A stretch of 64,000 nt of DNA from Bacteroidaceae bacterium. Its GTDB lineage: Bacteria > Bacteroidota > Bacteroidia > Bacteroidales > Bacteroidaceae. Shown here in pieces: positions 16,230 through 24,006 of the stretch (within the stretch, counting starts at the first letter, position 1; every line of letters starts with the position of its first letter). The stretch lies in the NCBI GenBank assembly GCA_017645655.1, contig JAGCNZ010000098.1, positions 1 to 64,000 of the forward strand, read 5' to 3'. The notes under the pieces are model-generated. The model made no database searches. It was given only the letters and a program-made list of their open reading frames with translations, and was not told the origin of the DNA. The position numbers were made by a program, and so were the translations under genes.

Positions 16230-17048
16230 ATGGAAAAACTCAAGATAGCCATCGCCCTCATTGGCGATGAGGGCACAGGAAGAGACCTCGTCGGCCCAGT
16301 CTGCGACGACCCCGCAATGCTCGAACTCTGCACGCCCGTCATTTACAGTGAAGAGGCGGCCCGTCGCGAACTCGACAGCCAGAATGCAGACGCCATGGTG
16401 CTCTACACAACTGCAGAGCCCCCCAAACGCCCCGCACAGACCATCGAGATAATCGTGACGGACAAGGTCAACCTCATGCCGCTCGCAAAAGAACCAACGA
16501 CGGAAGACATCGTCAGGTTCCGCGACATCCTGGAGCGCGACTTCGACGTCCGCTCGCCCCGCATCGCCATCGTTCAGGAGAGCGCCATGCAGAACCCCGA
16601 CCTCGCGTCTCAGGTTACGACAGAGCAAGGCATCAACACCTACGGACCCTACACCTCAGAACAACTCCTCAGCGAAGACACGGCGTCTCACTTCGACGGC
16701 ATCGTCGTCCCCGAAGGCAGCACACTCACATCCGGGCTTTCAGGAGACGCACCGGCACGCTTCTTCGCAGGCATGGAGCCTGTCGTCACAGCAGCCTGCC
16801 AGCCGCTCCGCAAGGAGGAGACAGAGGAAGGACTGGCCGACGTGTCTGCCCTGACAAAGCCTATATACACGGCCATCGACATCATCCGCAACCGCACTTT
16901 CTACGACGAGGCACGCCAGGCCCCACTCCCTAAGCTCTTCCGCGACAAGCGCGACGACCGCAAGAGAGACGACACGCTGCAAGCAAACGACAACAACGAC
17001 AGCAACAACAACACAGACAACAACGACAACACAGAACAGGCATCATGA
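16230..17048 (+). CDS. Degenerate PdxA homologue (probable pseudoenzyme)
   Basis: 272 residues against about 360 for PdxA (4-hydroxythreonine-4-phosphate dehydrogenase, pyridoxal phosphate synthesis). Homology is clear in MLELCTPVIY, DFDVRSPRIAIV, GINTYGPYTSEQLL, HFDGIVV and the tail IYTAIDIIRNRTFYDEAR. The active-site motifs are gone: no PGHTE, no NPHAG (replaced by VQESAMQNPD), no YHDQG and no DHGTAFD. The C-terminal 25 residues are an Asn/Asp repeat tail. The frame is intact, and it keeps the family position before the sigma-54-type regulator, with which it overlaps by 4 bases. Inferred to be non-catalytic. Confidence 0.75.
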   Translation: MEKLKIAIALIGDEGTGRDLVGPVCDDPAMLELCTPVIYSEEAARRELDSQNADAMVLYTTAEPPKRPAQTIEIIVTDKVNLMPLAKEPTTEDIVRFRDILERDFDVRSPRIAIVQESAMQNPDLASQVTTEQGINTYGPYTSEQLLSEDTASHFDGIVVPEGSTLTSGLSGDAPARFFAGMEPVVTAACQPLRKEETEEGLADVSALTKPIYTAIDIIRNRTFYDEARQAPLPKLFRDKRDDRKRDDTLQANDNNDSNNNTDNNDNTEQAS

Positions 17049-18259
17049 GCACAAGTTCAGACATGCAGTCACTGATGAACCGCTACGGCATCGTAGGTCG
17101 CAACGAAGCACTCCGCGAAGCACTCGCCACAGCAGTTCTGGTCGCACCTACCGACCTCTCCGTACTCATCCAGGGCGAGAGCGGCGTCGGCAAGGAAGTC
17201 ATACCACGCATCATCCACGACCATAGCAAGCGCCGCGGCAAGACGTACATAGCCATTAACTGCGGCTCAATACCCGAAGGCACCATAGACAGCGAACTCT
17301 TCGGCCACGAGAAAGGAGCCTTCACCAGTGCCATAGGCGAACACGAAGGCTACTTCGGCGCTGCCGACGGAGGCACACTCTTCCTCGACGAGGTAGGAGA
17401 GTTGCCCCTCAGCACACAGGCCCGGCTCCTGAGAGTCTTGGAGACCGGAGAATACCTGCGAGTCGGGAGCAGCACCCCACGCAAGACAAACGTCCGCATC
17501 GTCGCGGCAACCAACGTCGACATCCCCAACGCAATCAAGCAAGGACGCTTCCGAGAAGACCTCTACTACCGCCTCTGCACCATCAACATCAAAGTGCCGC
17601 CACTGCGCAAACGACAGGGAGATGCCGTACTGCTCTTCAAAAAATTCGCACTCGACACCGCCAACCGATACAACATACCAGAGCCCATCCGTCTCACACC
17701 CGAGGCTGAAGAAGTGGTCAACTCCTACAAGTGGCCCGGCAACATACGCCAGCTCCGCAACATCACCGAGCAGCTCAGCATACTCTCGGAAAGCAGAAGC
17801 ATCACCCCAGAACTGCTCGCTAAGTACGGCATCACGCCAAACTCCGACACCGACACAGGCATAGCGACCATCGAGGGAAGCAACTCCGGCACTCAGCACG
17901 ACTATGAACAGGAGATTAAGATACTCGCACACGCCGTCTTCGAACTCCGTTCCGAAGTGCAAGAGCTAAAGGAAAAACTGCAAGGGCACAACTGGAGCCA
18001 AGCTGCGGCAAGCACCACATTGCCCGCTCCCCTGCCTCCACAGAAAAAGGCACCGCATGCACCAGCCGACGAGCTGGACATACCGACCGCAGAAGAAATA
18101 GTGGACGACGACACACTCAACATCGGAGACATGGAGAAACGCAACATACTGCTCGCCCTTCAGCGCAATCACTACAAGCGCAAACTCGCCGCGGAAGAGC
18201 TCGGCATCAGCGAAAGAACTCTCTACAGAAAGATAAAAGCATATGGCATCGATGAATAG
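17045..18259 (+). CDS. Sigma-54-type AAA+ transcriptional activator
   Basis: 404 residues without an N-terminal receiver domain. The AAA+ module starts at once: Walker A GESGVGKE at 44-51, the sigma-54 contact loop written GAFTSA (91-96) where GAFTGA is canonical, Walker B GGTLFLDEVGE and the sensor WPGNIRQLRN. A coiled linker follows, then a Fis-type HTH (LAAEELGISERTLYRKIKA). It would drive RpoN-dependent promoters, but its signal input is not visible. It is cotranscribed with the PdxA-like gene and lptE. Confidence 0.9.
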   Translation: MSTSSDMQSLMNRYGIVGRNEALREALATAVLVAPTDLSVLIQGESGVGKEVIPRIIHDHSKRRGKTYIAINCGSIPEGTIDSELFGHEKGAFTSAIGEHEGYFGAADGGTLFLDEVGELPLSTQARLLRVLETGEYLRVGSSTPRKTNVRIVAATNVDIPNAIKQGRFREDLYYRLCTINIKVPPLRKRQGDAVLLFKKFALDTANRYNIPEPIRLTPEAEEVVNSYKWPGNIRQLRNITEQLSILSESRSITPELLAKYGITPNSDTDTGIATIEGSNSGTQHDYEQEIKILAHAVFELRSEVQELKEKLQGHNWSQAAASTTLPAPLPPQKKAPHAPADELDIPTAEEIVDDDTLNIGDMEKRNILLALQRNHYKRKLAAEELGISERTLYRKIKAYGIDE

Positions 18260-18761
18260 AAAAGTCACCTCACTATTGCTTCTGCTTGCCACGCTTGCCT
18301 CGGCCTGCACCATCAGCTACCGTTTCAATGGCGCAAGCATCGACTATACAACCACCAAAACCATCCAAATCGACAACTTCCCCATCCGAAGCGCCTACGT
18401 CTGGGCACCAATGCAAAGCATCTTCCAGAACCGAATAACCGAAGTCTTCATGAACCAGACGAAGCTTCAGCAGGTGAAAAAGAACGGCGACCTGCAAATC
18501 GCAGGCGAGATAGTTGCCTTCGACCAGTTCAACAAAGGCATATCGAGCAACGGCTACAGCAGCCAAGTGCAACTCAAGATGACGGTCAACGTCCGATTTG
18601 TCAACAACAAGAAACACGACGAAGACTTCGAAAGACAATTCACCGCCACGACAGAATACGATGCCACACAGCAGTTGAATGCCGTCCAGGAAGAGCTCGT
18701 CACACAAATGACCAAGGATATCGTCGACCAAATCTTCAATGCAACAGTCGCCAACTGGTAA
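18252..18761 (+). CDS. lptE: LPS-assembly lipoprotein LptE-like
   Basis: 169 residues from MNRKVTSLLLL, overlapping the end of the regulator gene by 8 bases. The lipobox is LASACTISY, then RFNGASIDY and IQIDNFPIRSAYV, typical of Bacteroidales LptE. It would plug the LptD barrel at the outer membrane and help insert lipopolysaccharide. The position between the sigma-54-type regulator and secG is the standard one in the order. A further in-frame Met lies 9 bases upstream. Confidence 0.85.
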   Translation: MNRKVTSLLLLLATLASACTISYRFNGASIDYTTTKTIQIDNFPIRSAYVWAPMQSIFQNRITEVFMNQTKLQQVKKNGDLQIAGEIVAFDQFNKGISSNGYSSQVQLKMTVNVRFVNNKKHDEDFERQFTATTEYDATQQLNAVQEELVTQMTKDIVDQIFNATVANW

Positions 18762-18776
18762 ACATAAACCCGACAT

Positions 18777-19523
18777 ATGCAACGACACATCATAGAATAC
18801 ATCAGAAGACCAGACACCATCGACGGCGAAGCGATTGCACAACTGCAGAGACTCGTCCAGGAACACCCCTATTTCCATGTCGCCAGAATACTCCTGCTGC
18901 AAGGCCTCTACAGGAAGCACGACCCGGCTTACGACGAGACATTACGCCGCACAGCCATCCTCGTGCCAAGTCGCGAAGCAGTCTTCCGCCTGACGGAAGA
19001 GCCTCACTACACCCAAGCAGAAGAGCAAAAACGCTACGACGAGACAGCAGATGCATCGGAGTCGCGTACCGTGAGCCTCATCGACACCTTCCTCGAAGCA
19101 CAAACTCCCGCTTCGCCCGTCAGTCATCCCATCGATGCATCACAAGACTACATTGGCTATATCTTGCAACGCGAAAGCCAACAAAGCGACCAAAGGCAGG
19201 AAGCGTTGCCAATGAACGGAGGAGGCGTCGTCGAGGACTTCCTTGAAAACGAGCATGGCAGAATCGTTCTTGACGATAACATCGAAAGCGAAAAAAATGA
19301 ACAAGAAAAGGAACAAACTGATGCAAGCCTTTCGACGCAAAACAACGAAACAAGTGAGATCTTGACTGAAATAATGGCCGGAATTTACATAAAACAAGGC
19401 AAATATGAGAACGCAGTGAAAATTATCAGGCAACTTTCCTTGAAATATCCAAAAAAAAATCGTTACTTTGCAGACCAAATTCGGTTTTTAGAGAAACTGA
19501 TTATCAATAATAAACACAAATAA
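18777..19523 (+). CDS. Hypothetical acidic protein with TPR-like ends
   Basis: 248 residues, no signal peptide. The N-terminal 75 residues are helical (LQRLVQEHPYFHVARILLLQ), the middle is acidic and low-complexity (ENEHGRIVLDDN, NEQEKEQTDAS), and the C-terminus has one TPR-like hairpin (EIMAGIYIKQGKYENAVKII then LSLKYPKKNRYFADQIRFLE). It is the usual neighbour of lptE and secG in Bacteroidales; its function is not known. The 3' end is AT-richer than the rest of the gene. Confidence 0.75.
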   Translation: MQRHIIEYIRRPDTIDGEAIAQLQRLVQEHPYFHVARILLLQGLYRKHDPAYDETLRRTAILVPSREAVFRLTEEPHYTQAEEQKRYDETADASESRTVSLIDTFLEAQTPASPVSHPIDASQDYIGYILQRESQQSDQRQEALPMNGGGVVEDFLENEHGRIVLDDNIESEKNEQEKEQTDASLSTQNNETSEILTEIMAGIYIKQGKYENAVKIIRQLSLKYPKKNRYFADQIRFLEKLIINNKHK

Positions 19524-19545
19524 CAACATAACAAACACACAAAAC

Positions 19546-19905
19546 ATGTACACATCTATCGTAATCCTGATTGTGCTGGCATCCATTCTTATGTGCCTTA
19601 TCGTACTGATTCAGGAGTCCAAGGGCGGCGGTTTGGCTGCCGACTACTCCAACAACAACCAGATTCTTGGCGCTCCCAAGACAACCAACTTTATTGAGAA
19701 GGCTACCTGGTTCCTCGCTGGCGCCATGATTTTCCTGAGCGTCATCAGTGTTGCATTCCTGCCCGGTGCAGGTCACGACGACTCTGTGATGCAGCAGCAG
19801 GCCATCGAGCAGGCTGCCACGAACCCTGGCAACGTGCCTGCAATGGAGCAGCCTGCTGCTTCAGAGGCTCCTGCAGAGGCTCCCGCAGAAGCTCCTGCTC
19901 AGTAA
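19546..19905 (+). CDS. secG: Preprotein translocase subunit SecG
   Basis: 119 residues with two transmembrane helices (YTSIVILIVLASILMCLIVL and WFLAGAMIFLSVISVAFLP) joined by the SecG loop ESKGGGLAADYSNNNQILGA. Accessory subunit of the SecYEG channel. The C-terminal tail is an Ala/Pro/Glu repeat (EAPAEAPAEAPAQ) beyond the conserved part. A strong terminator follows 21 bases after the stop. Confidence 0.93.
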   Translation: MYTSIVILIVLASILMCLIVLIQESKGGGLAADYSNNNQILGAPKTTNFIEKATWFLAGAMIFLSVISVAFLPGAGHDDSVMQQQAIEQAATNPGNVPAMEQPAASEAPAEAPAEAPAQ

Positions 19906-19926
19906 TCTGACAAAGAACACAACGAA

Positions 19927-19952
19927 CCTCCCCCTAAAGGGGAGGCTTTTTT
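19927..19952 (+). terminator. Intrinsic terminator after secG
   Basis: Stem CCTCCCC / GGGGAGG with a 5-base loop (19927-19945), then C and six T residues. It ends only 4 bases before the ATG of the kinase gene, so that gene needs read-through or a promoter not recognised here. The CCTCCCC..GGGGAGG motif recurs as fragments near 12099 and 35700. Confidence 0.85.
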
Positions 19953-19956
19953 GTTT

Positions 19957-20805
19957 ATGAAGAAGGCCATACTCATTGCTGACAGCGGCTCGACAAAGAC
20001 GGACTGGCTCCTCGTCGCTCCAGACGGGACGCAGTGCGAACTGCATACGGACGGCATCAATCCCGCGCGCGACACGCGCGTATATATATATAATGTATTG
20101 TATCACGATTTGCTCCCTCTGCTGCCGCAAGGGTTGGAGCTGCAAGCCGTCTATTTCTACGGAGCAGGTTGCATCGAGCCGTTCAGCAAGACCGCGCAGG
20201 GCGTCATCGAGGAGGTGCTGAACTGTCCTGCCGAGGTGGAGAGTGATTTGCTGGGTGCTGCGCGTGCTCTCTGCGGACGCGAAGTCGGCATAGCATGCAT
20301 CCTTGGGACGGGTTCCAACAGTTGTCTCTACGACGGGCGGGACATCGTGAAGCACACACCGGCACTGGGTTACATCCTGGGCGACGAAGGCAGCGGCTCG
20401 TATCTCGGCAAGACGTTGCTGAACGGCATCTTCAAGGGAATGCTTCCCGAGGCACTAAAGGATGAGTTCTGCCGCGAGTTTAGTCTGTCGATGTCCGATG
20501 TCATCGAGCGTGTCTACCGCCTTCCCGCTGCCAATGCCTTCCTGGCATCGCTGGTTCCCTTCATTGCCGAGCACCGCTCGCACCCTGCTATCCGCGAGAT
20601 GCTCATCCAGTCTTTCCGTCTCTTCATCGAGCGCAACATCTGCATTTACGGGCGCCGGGAATTGCCCATAAACTGTGTCGGAGGCATCGCTTTCCAGTTC
20701 GAGGATGAGCTCAGGACTGCAGCTGCGGAGGAAGGCATGCAATTAGGAAGGATTTTGCGTCGCCCGATTGAATCGATTGCGCATTATTATTACAAAAGGT
20801 ATTAA
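19957..20805 (+). CDS. BadF/BadG-type kinase, N-acetylglucosamine kinase-like
   Basis: 282 residues from MKKAILIADSG. ASKHA-fold sugar kinase: phosphate-1 motif DSGSTKTDW, then INPARD, FYGAGC, ACILGTGSNSCLYDG and LGDEGSGSYLGK. It is inferred to phosphorylate N-acetylglucosamine or a related amino sugar from cell-wall or glycan turnover. An odd stretch at 20070-20100 juxtaposes a GC-only run with TATATATATAATGTATT inside the frame. It starts right after the secG terminator. Confidence 0.85.
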   Translation: MKKAILIADSGSTKTDWLLVAPDGTQCELHTDGINPARDTRVYIYNVLYHDLLPLLPQGLELQAVYFYGAGCIEPFSKTAQGVIEEVLNCPAEVESDLLGAARALCGREVGIACILGTGSNSCLYDGRDIVKHTPALGYILGDEGSGSYLGKTLLNGIFKGMLPEALKDEFCREFSLSMSDVIERVYRLPAANAFLASLVPFIAEHRSHPAIREMLIQSFRLFIERNICIYGRRELPINCVGGIAFQFEDELRTAAAEEGMQLGRILRRPIESIAHYYYKRY

Positions 20806-20863
20806 GTCTTTTGCAATATTCCTCTTTTGTCGCGAAACATGTTAAAGAACATAGGATAAAGTG

Positions 20864-20895
20864 TTGCACAGTGCATAATAATTCCATAACTTTGC
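20864..20895 (+). promoter_or_regulatory. Consensus promoter upstream of the cutC leader
   Basis: TTG at 20864-20866, a 20-base spacer and TAACTTTGC at 20887-20895: one of the best matches in the window. Predicted start near 20900-20902, about 130 bases before the cutC ATG. Confidence 0.7.
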
Positions 20896-20900
20896 ACTCG

Positions 20901-20982
20901 TTATCCTGAAAACAATCTTTTTACCTTAAACAAAAGCTAATACCAAGGGAGGAGAGAAGCTGTGAAGCCACTCTCCTTTTTT
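20901..20982 (+). ncRNA. Candidate ~80-nt small RNA or attenuated leader before cutC
   Basis: Bounded by the consensus promoter at 20864-20895 and a terminator-like hairpin at 20951-20982. It contains no convincing reading frame. It could be an independent small RNA or a regulated leader of cutC. The boundaries are predicted only. Confidence 0.35.
20951..20982 (+). terminator. Terminator-like hairpin in the cutC leader
   Basis: Stem GGAGAG (20951-20956) / CTCTCC (20971-20976), loop 14 bases, then six T residues (20977-20982). It lies between the promoter and the cutC start, where a plain terminator would silence the gene, so conditional termination is plausible. Confidence 0.55.
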
Positions 20983-21032
20983 CGTAATGTAACTACAATT
21001 CCCGCTGCTTTGGCGAGGGAACGACTATAGAT

Positions 21033-21707
21033 ATGAGGAACGAAATGAAGTTGGAGGTTTGCTGCGGCGACTTGGAGAGTGTCCGTGCGGCAAAGGAAGG
21101 CGGAGCCCATCGCATTGAGCTCTGCAGGGACCTTGATGTGGATGGACTGACGCCGTCGGCAGAGATGATGGCGGAGGCGATTGGCATGGGCATTCCCGTC
21201 CAGGTGCTGATTCGGCCGAGGGAGGGTGATTTCGTTTACGACGAGACTGAGGTTCAATCCATGCTGGACGACGTGCGGCTGGCTAAGCGACTGGGCGCAA
21301 ACGGCGTGGTGATAGGCGCACTGAAGTGCGACGGCAGCATCGACCAGGAGACGATTCGTCGTCTTGTGGACGAGGCAACAGGTCTGAGCATCACGTTTCA
21401 CCGCGCATTCGATGTTTGCGCGCAGCCCGAGGAAGCCTTGGAACAGATTGTCGCTTTAGGCTGTCACCGCCTGCTCACCTCTGGCCAGGCCGCGACGGCC
21501 GAGGAGGGCATTCCCCTGATCAGGAGGCTCGTCGAGCTGTCGGCAGGCAGACTCGTCATCATGCCAGGCGCCGGTGTCAGCCCCGAGAACGCCTCTCGCA
21601 TTCTGTCCGAGACGGGTGCCCACGAGATTCACGGCTCGCTCCGCAGGAACGGACACACGGATTCCGAGTCAGTTAAGGCGGTTTGTAATGCCTTGCTTTC
21701 CAAGTAA
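21033..21707 (+). CDS. cutC: CutC-family TIM-barrel protein
   Basis: 224 residues of the CutC family: MKLEVCCGDLESVRAAKEGGAHRIELC, PVQVLIRPREGDFVY, GANGVVIGALKCDGSID, SITFHRAFDVC, LLTSGQ and IMPGAGVSPENA. Historically linked to copper tolerance, though the biochemical role is unsettled. An in-frame ATG 12 bases in (MKLEVCC) is the more usual family start. The leader carries a terminator-like hairpin. It converges with the nitroreductase gene across array C. Confidence 0.9.
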   Translation: MRNEMKLEVCCGDLESVRAAKEGGAHRIELCRDLDVDGLTPSAEMMAEAIGMGIPVQVLIRPREGDFVYDETEVQSMLDDVRLAKRLGANGVVIGALKCDGSIDQETIRRLVDEATGLSITFHRAFDVCAQPEEALEQIVALGCHRLLTSGQAATAEEGIPLIRRLVELSAGRLVIMPGAGVSPENASRILSETGAHEIHGSLRRNGHTDSESVKAVCNALLSK

Positions 21708-21752
21708 AGGCGGAGCGTTGAGAAACGTCGCCTGTGATGATTGGAGACTAAG

Positions 21753-21888
21753 CACGTGTCGTTTGAAATTTACCCACGGGATAAATTCATTTTACCCACG
21801 TGATATTTTAAATATTACACGTGATAATTTCATTTTACCCACGTGATGTTTCCAAACTAAACACGCACCGTTTGAAACTTAGGCACGC
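21753..21888 (+). repeat. Phased CACGTG array C (seven cores)
   Basis: Cores start at 21753 (CACGTG), 21775 (CACGGG), 21797, 21818 and 21840 (CACGTG), 21862 (CACGCA) and 21883 (CACGCG): spacing 22, 22, 21, 22, 22, 21. The five left-hand units follow the family order; the last two have decayed linkers. It lies between convergent cutC and nitroreductase genes. Confidence 0.85.
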
Positions 21889-21919
21889 GCGGTTATCTGA
21901 TTCTGGGCGCGTATGACAT

Positions 21920-21960
21920 AAAACAAGCCCGCATACGAGAGCTTTTTCTCACATGCGGGC
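21920..21960 (-). terminator. Terminator after the nitroreductase gene
   Basis: Stem GCCCGCAT / ATGCGGGC (21927-21934, 21953-21960) with an inner GAGA/TCTC pairing. On the minus strand it is followed by TTGTTTTA. A modest T run. Confidence 0.6.
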
Positions 21961-21967
21961 ATTAAAT

Positions 21968-22474
21968 TTATTCTTCGACGAACAGCTCCTCGGGCTCCTT
22001 TCGCACCTTTGGCGTCATTTCCTTAGCCGGATAGCCAAGTGGTATGATGACGACAGGCTCTTCGTTCCCGGGCATTTGGAACAGTTCGTGACATCGTTTG
22101 GCATCGAAGTTGCAGACCCAGCACGAGCCAAGTCCCTGCTCGGTGGCTGCCAGACAAAGATGCTCCACCGCGATGGCGACGTCGATGTTGCCGTGAGGCT
22201 TGCCATCCTCGCGCACCCACTCCTCTTCATGAAGCAGGGAGGCAAGAACATACAGCGGGGCTTCGGCGAACCAAGGACGTGTGTAGCAGGACTGAAGCTT
22301 TGCCCTACCCTCCTGACTGCGAACGATGCGGAACTTCCAGGGCTGCCTGTTCACAGCAGACGGAGCAAGCCGCATACACTCCTTGAGGTACGCGACTTTA
22401 TCATCCTCCACAGGCTTGTCGAGGTAACCACGACAGCTGTAGCGGCTCCGAATAATGCCGAGAAGACTTTCCAA
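21968..22474 (-). CDS. Nitroreductase-family protein
   Basis: 168-residue FMN-dependent nitroreductase-like protein: MESLLGIIRSRYSCRGYLDK, the substrate-proximal APSAVNRQPWKFRIV, then AVEHLCLAATEQGLGSCWVCNFD and VVIIPLGYPA. The start is a TTG one base after the stop of the upstream gene, the only start that keeps the conserved ESLL...RYS region, so translation is probably coupled. Substrate unknown. Confidence 0.85.
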   Translation of the reverse strand: MESLLGIIRSRYSCRGYLDKPVEDDKVAYLKECMRLAPSAVNRQPWKFRIVRSQEGRAKLQSCYTRPWFAEAPLYVLASLLHEEEWVREDGKPHGNIDVAIAVEHLCLAATEQGLGSCWVCNFDAKRCHELFQMPGNEEPVVIIPLGYPAKEMTPKVRKEPEELFVEE

Positions 22475-22475
22475 A

Positions 22476-22898
22476 CTACTTCTTTAGGACTTTATAGCTT
22501 GTCTTGCCGTTCTTGATGACGTATGTGCCGGCAGGAAGACCCTCAAGAGAAGCGGATGTCGTGCCATTGTCGCCAGGCTGATAGGTGCGCATGAGCACGC
22601 CGCCCACGCTGTAGATGTAGGTGGGCTGGGGAGCTGCATTGGTAGGAGCAGTGATGCGTGTCACCTGGTCATTCACCTCGCCAAAGGTGAACTTCTGCAT
22701 GTCGGAAAGCGGATAGGACACCGATGCCAGACCGGATGTGATGACAAGATAACCCTCGCTGTAGGTCACGACGGGCTTTTCGCTGAATGCAATCTCCAGC
22801 ATACCACCGGACTTCTGATGCACGAACAGAGCAGTGTCTGCCCAAGAAGCTGCCGTTGCGACAAAGGCAACCAGCATGGAAAGAATCATTTTCTTCAT
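22476..22898 (-). CDS. Small secreted protein with C-terminal secretion-type tail
   Basis: 140 residues: a signal peptide (MKKMILSMLVAFVATAASWA), one short beta-rich domain containing the DMQKFTFGE motif common in Prevotella-type exported proteins, and a C-terminal segment IYSVGGVLMRTYQPGDNG ... LPAGTYVIKNGKTSYKVLKK, matching type IX secretion-like tails. It is almost only signal plus tail, so the mature protein is minimal. It has its own promoter and is followed at once by the nitroreductase gene. Confidence 0.7.
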   Translation of the reverse strand: MKKMILSMLVAFVATAASWADTALFVHQKSGGMLEIAFSEKPVVTYSEGYLVITSGLASVSYPLSDMQKFTFGEVNDQVTRITAPTNAAPQPTYIYSVGGVLMRTYQPGDNGTTSASLEGLPAGTYVIKNGKTSYKVLKK

Positions 22899-22924
22899 AA
22901 TCTCGATTTTTTAGAACTTTGGGA

Positions 22925-22954
22925 CAAAGATACAACTTTTATTCCAAAGCACAA
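22925..22954 (-). promoter_or_regulatory. Promoter of the small secreted protein / nitroreductase pair
   Basis: On the minus strand, TTG (22954-22952), a 19-base spacer and TATCTTTG (22932-22925). Predicted start about 20 bases before the ATG at 22898. Confidence 0.65.
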
Positions 22955-22974
22955 AGATAATGCCAAGTTTTTTT

Positions 22975-23967
22975 CTACAGGCTTTGTAAAATTCGCTTTA
23001 GGACTACTGTCGCAGAGATTTCACGATTAGCCGCTTCCGGAATGACCAGGGAAGAAGGCGCCTCGATGACATCGTCGGTGACTATCATGCCGCGGCGGAC
23101 GGGCAGACAATGCATGAAATGGGCGTTGTTCGTCCAGCCCATGTGCTCTGCATCGACCGTCCAATGCATCATCTGATGGTAGTCGTGCAGTATCTTTCCA
23201 TAGGCCTCTGGACGCGTCACACCCGGGCAACTCCAGTTTTTTGCATAGATGAAGTCAGCTCCCTCGAAAGCCTTCTTCTGGTCGTACTCCACGCGAGCAT
23301 TGCCCACGAACCTCGGGTCGAGCTCATAGCCTTCGGGGTGCGTGATGACGAAGTCCACGTCGGCAGCATTCATCCACTGTGCGAAACTATTGGGAACAGC
23401 CTGCGGCAGGGACTTTGGATGCGGCGCCCAAGTGAGCACGACCTTAGGCTTTCCAGAGTTCCTGGAGTGTCCTGAGCACCCCGAATACTCGGAAATTGTT
23501 ATCAGGTCGGCAAAGGCTTGCAGCGGATGCACAGTCGCCGTCTCCATTGCAAACACGGGTTTACCGCTGTAGCGCAAGAACTGGTGATAGACCGTCTCAG
23601 CATAGTCGTATTCACGATCCGTGAGGCCCGCAAAGGAACGGATGCCAATGACGTCGCAGTAGCTGCCCATCACGGGAATGGCCTCCAGCAGGTGCTCGCT
23701 CTTGTCGCCGTCCATGATGACTCCCCTCTCAGTCTCGAGTTTCCATGCACCTGCATTGACATCGAGCACGATGACGTTCATGCCGAGGTTCATGGCTGCC
23801 TTCTGCGTACTGAGACGCGTGCGTAGGCTGTTGTTGAAGAACACCATGAGCAGCGTCTTGTTCTTGCCAAGTGTGTCATACTTAAAGCGGTCGGCTTTTA
23901 TCTCCGCTGCCTCCCCGAGTGCCTGCTTCAGGTCGCCCAGGTCTTCTACATTAAGGAAACTTCTCAT
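22975..23967 (-). CDS. argF': N-succinylornithine carbamoyltransferase
   Basis: 330 residues. It uses the Bacteroidales form of the carbamoyl-phosphate motif (FFNNSLRTR), DGDKSEHLLEAIPVM, the catalytic HCLPVRRG and the end motif ANREISATVV, as in the B. fragilis succinylornithine enzyme. Residue 90 is Ser, where that enzyme has Pro and acetylornithine enzymes have Glu; from memory, small residues at this site favour the succinylated substrate. About ten extra residues (SGCSGHSRNSG) interrupt the usual sequence after LITISEY. Last gene of the arg/pro cluster. Confidence 0.9.
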   Translation of the reverse strand: MRSFLNVEDLGDLKQALGEAAEIKADRFKYDTLGKNKTLLMVFFNNSLRTRLSTQKAAMNLGMNVIVLDVNAGAWKLETERGVIMDGDKSEHLLEAIPVMGSYCDVIGIRSFAGLTDREYDYAETVYHQFLRYSGKPVFAMETATVHPLQAFADLITISEYSGCSGHSRNSGKPKVVLTWAPHPKSLPQAVPNSFAQWMNAADVDFVITHPEGYELDPRFVGNARVEYDQKKAFEGADFIYAKNWSCPGVTRPEAYGKILHDYHQMMHWTVDAEHMGWTNNAHFMHCLPVRRGMIVTDDVIEAPSSLVIPEAANREISATVVLKRILQSL

Positions 23968-24006
23968 TATATACGATTCGACGATTTACGGATTACGGTT
24001 TGTTTA

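Noticed and set aside
16980..17045. Microsatellite-like tract at the end of the PdxA-like gene as a phase-variation switch
   Set aside because: The Asn/Asp codons form an irregular mix of AAC/GAC/ACA triplets, and length changes would be in multiples of three; no evidence for switching.
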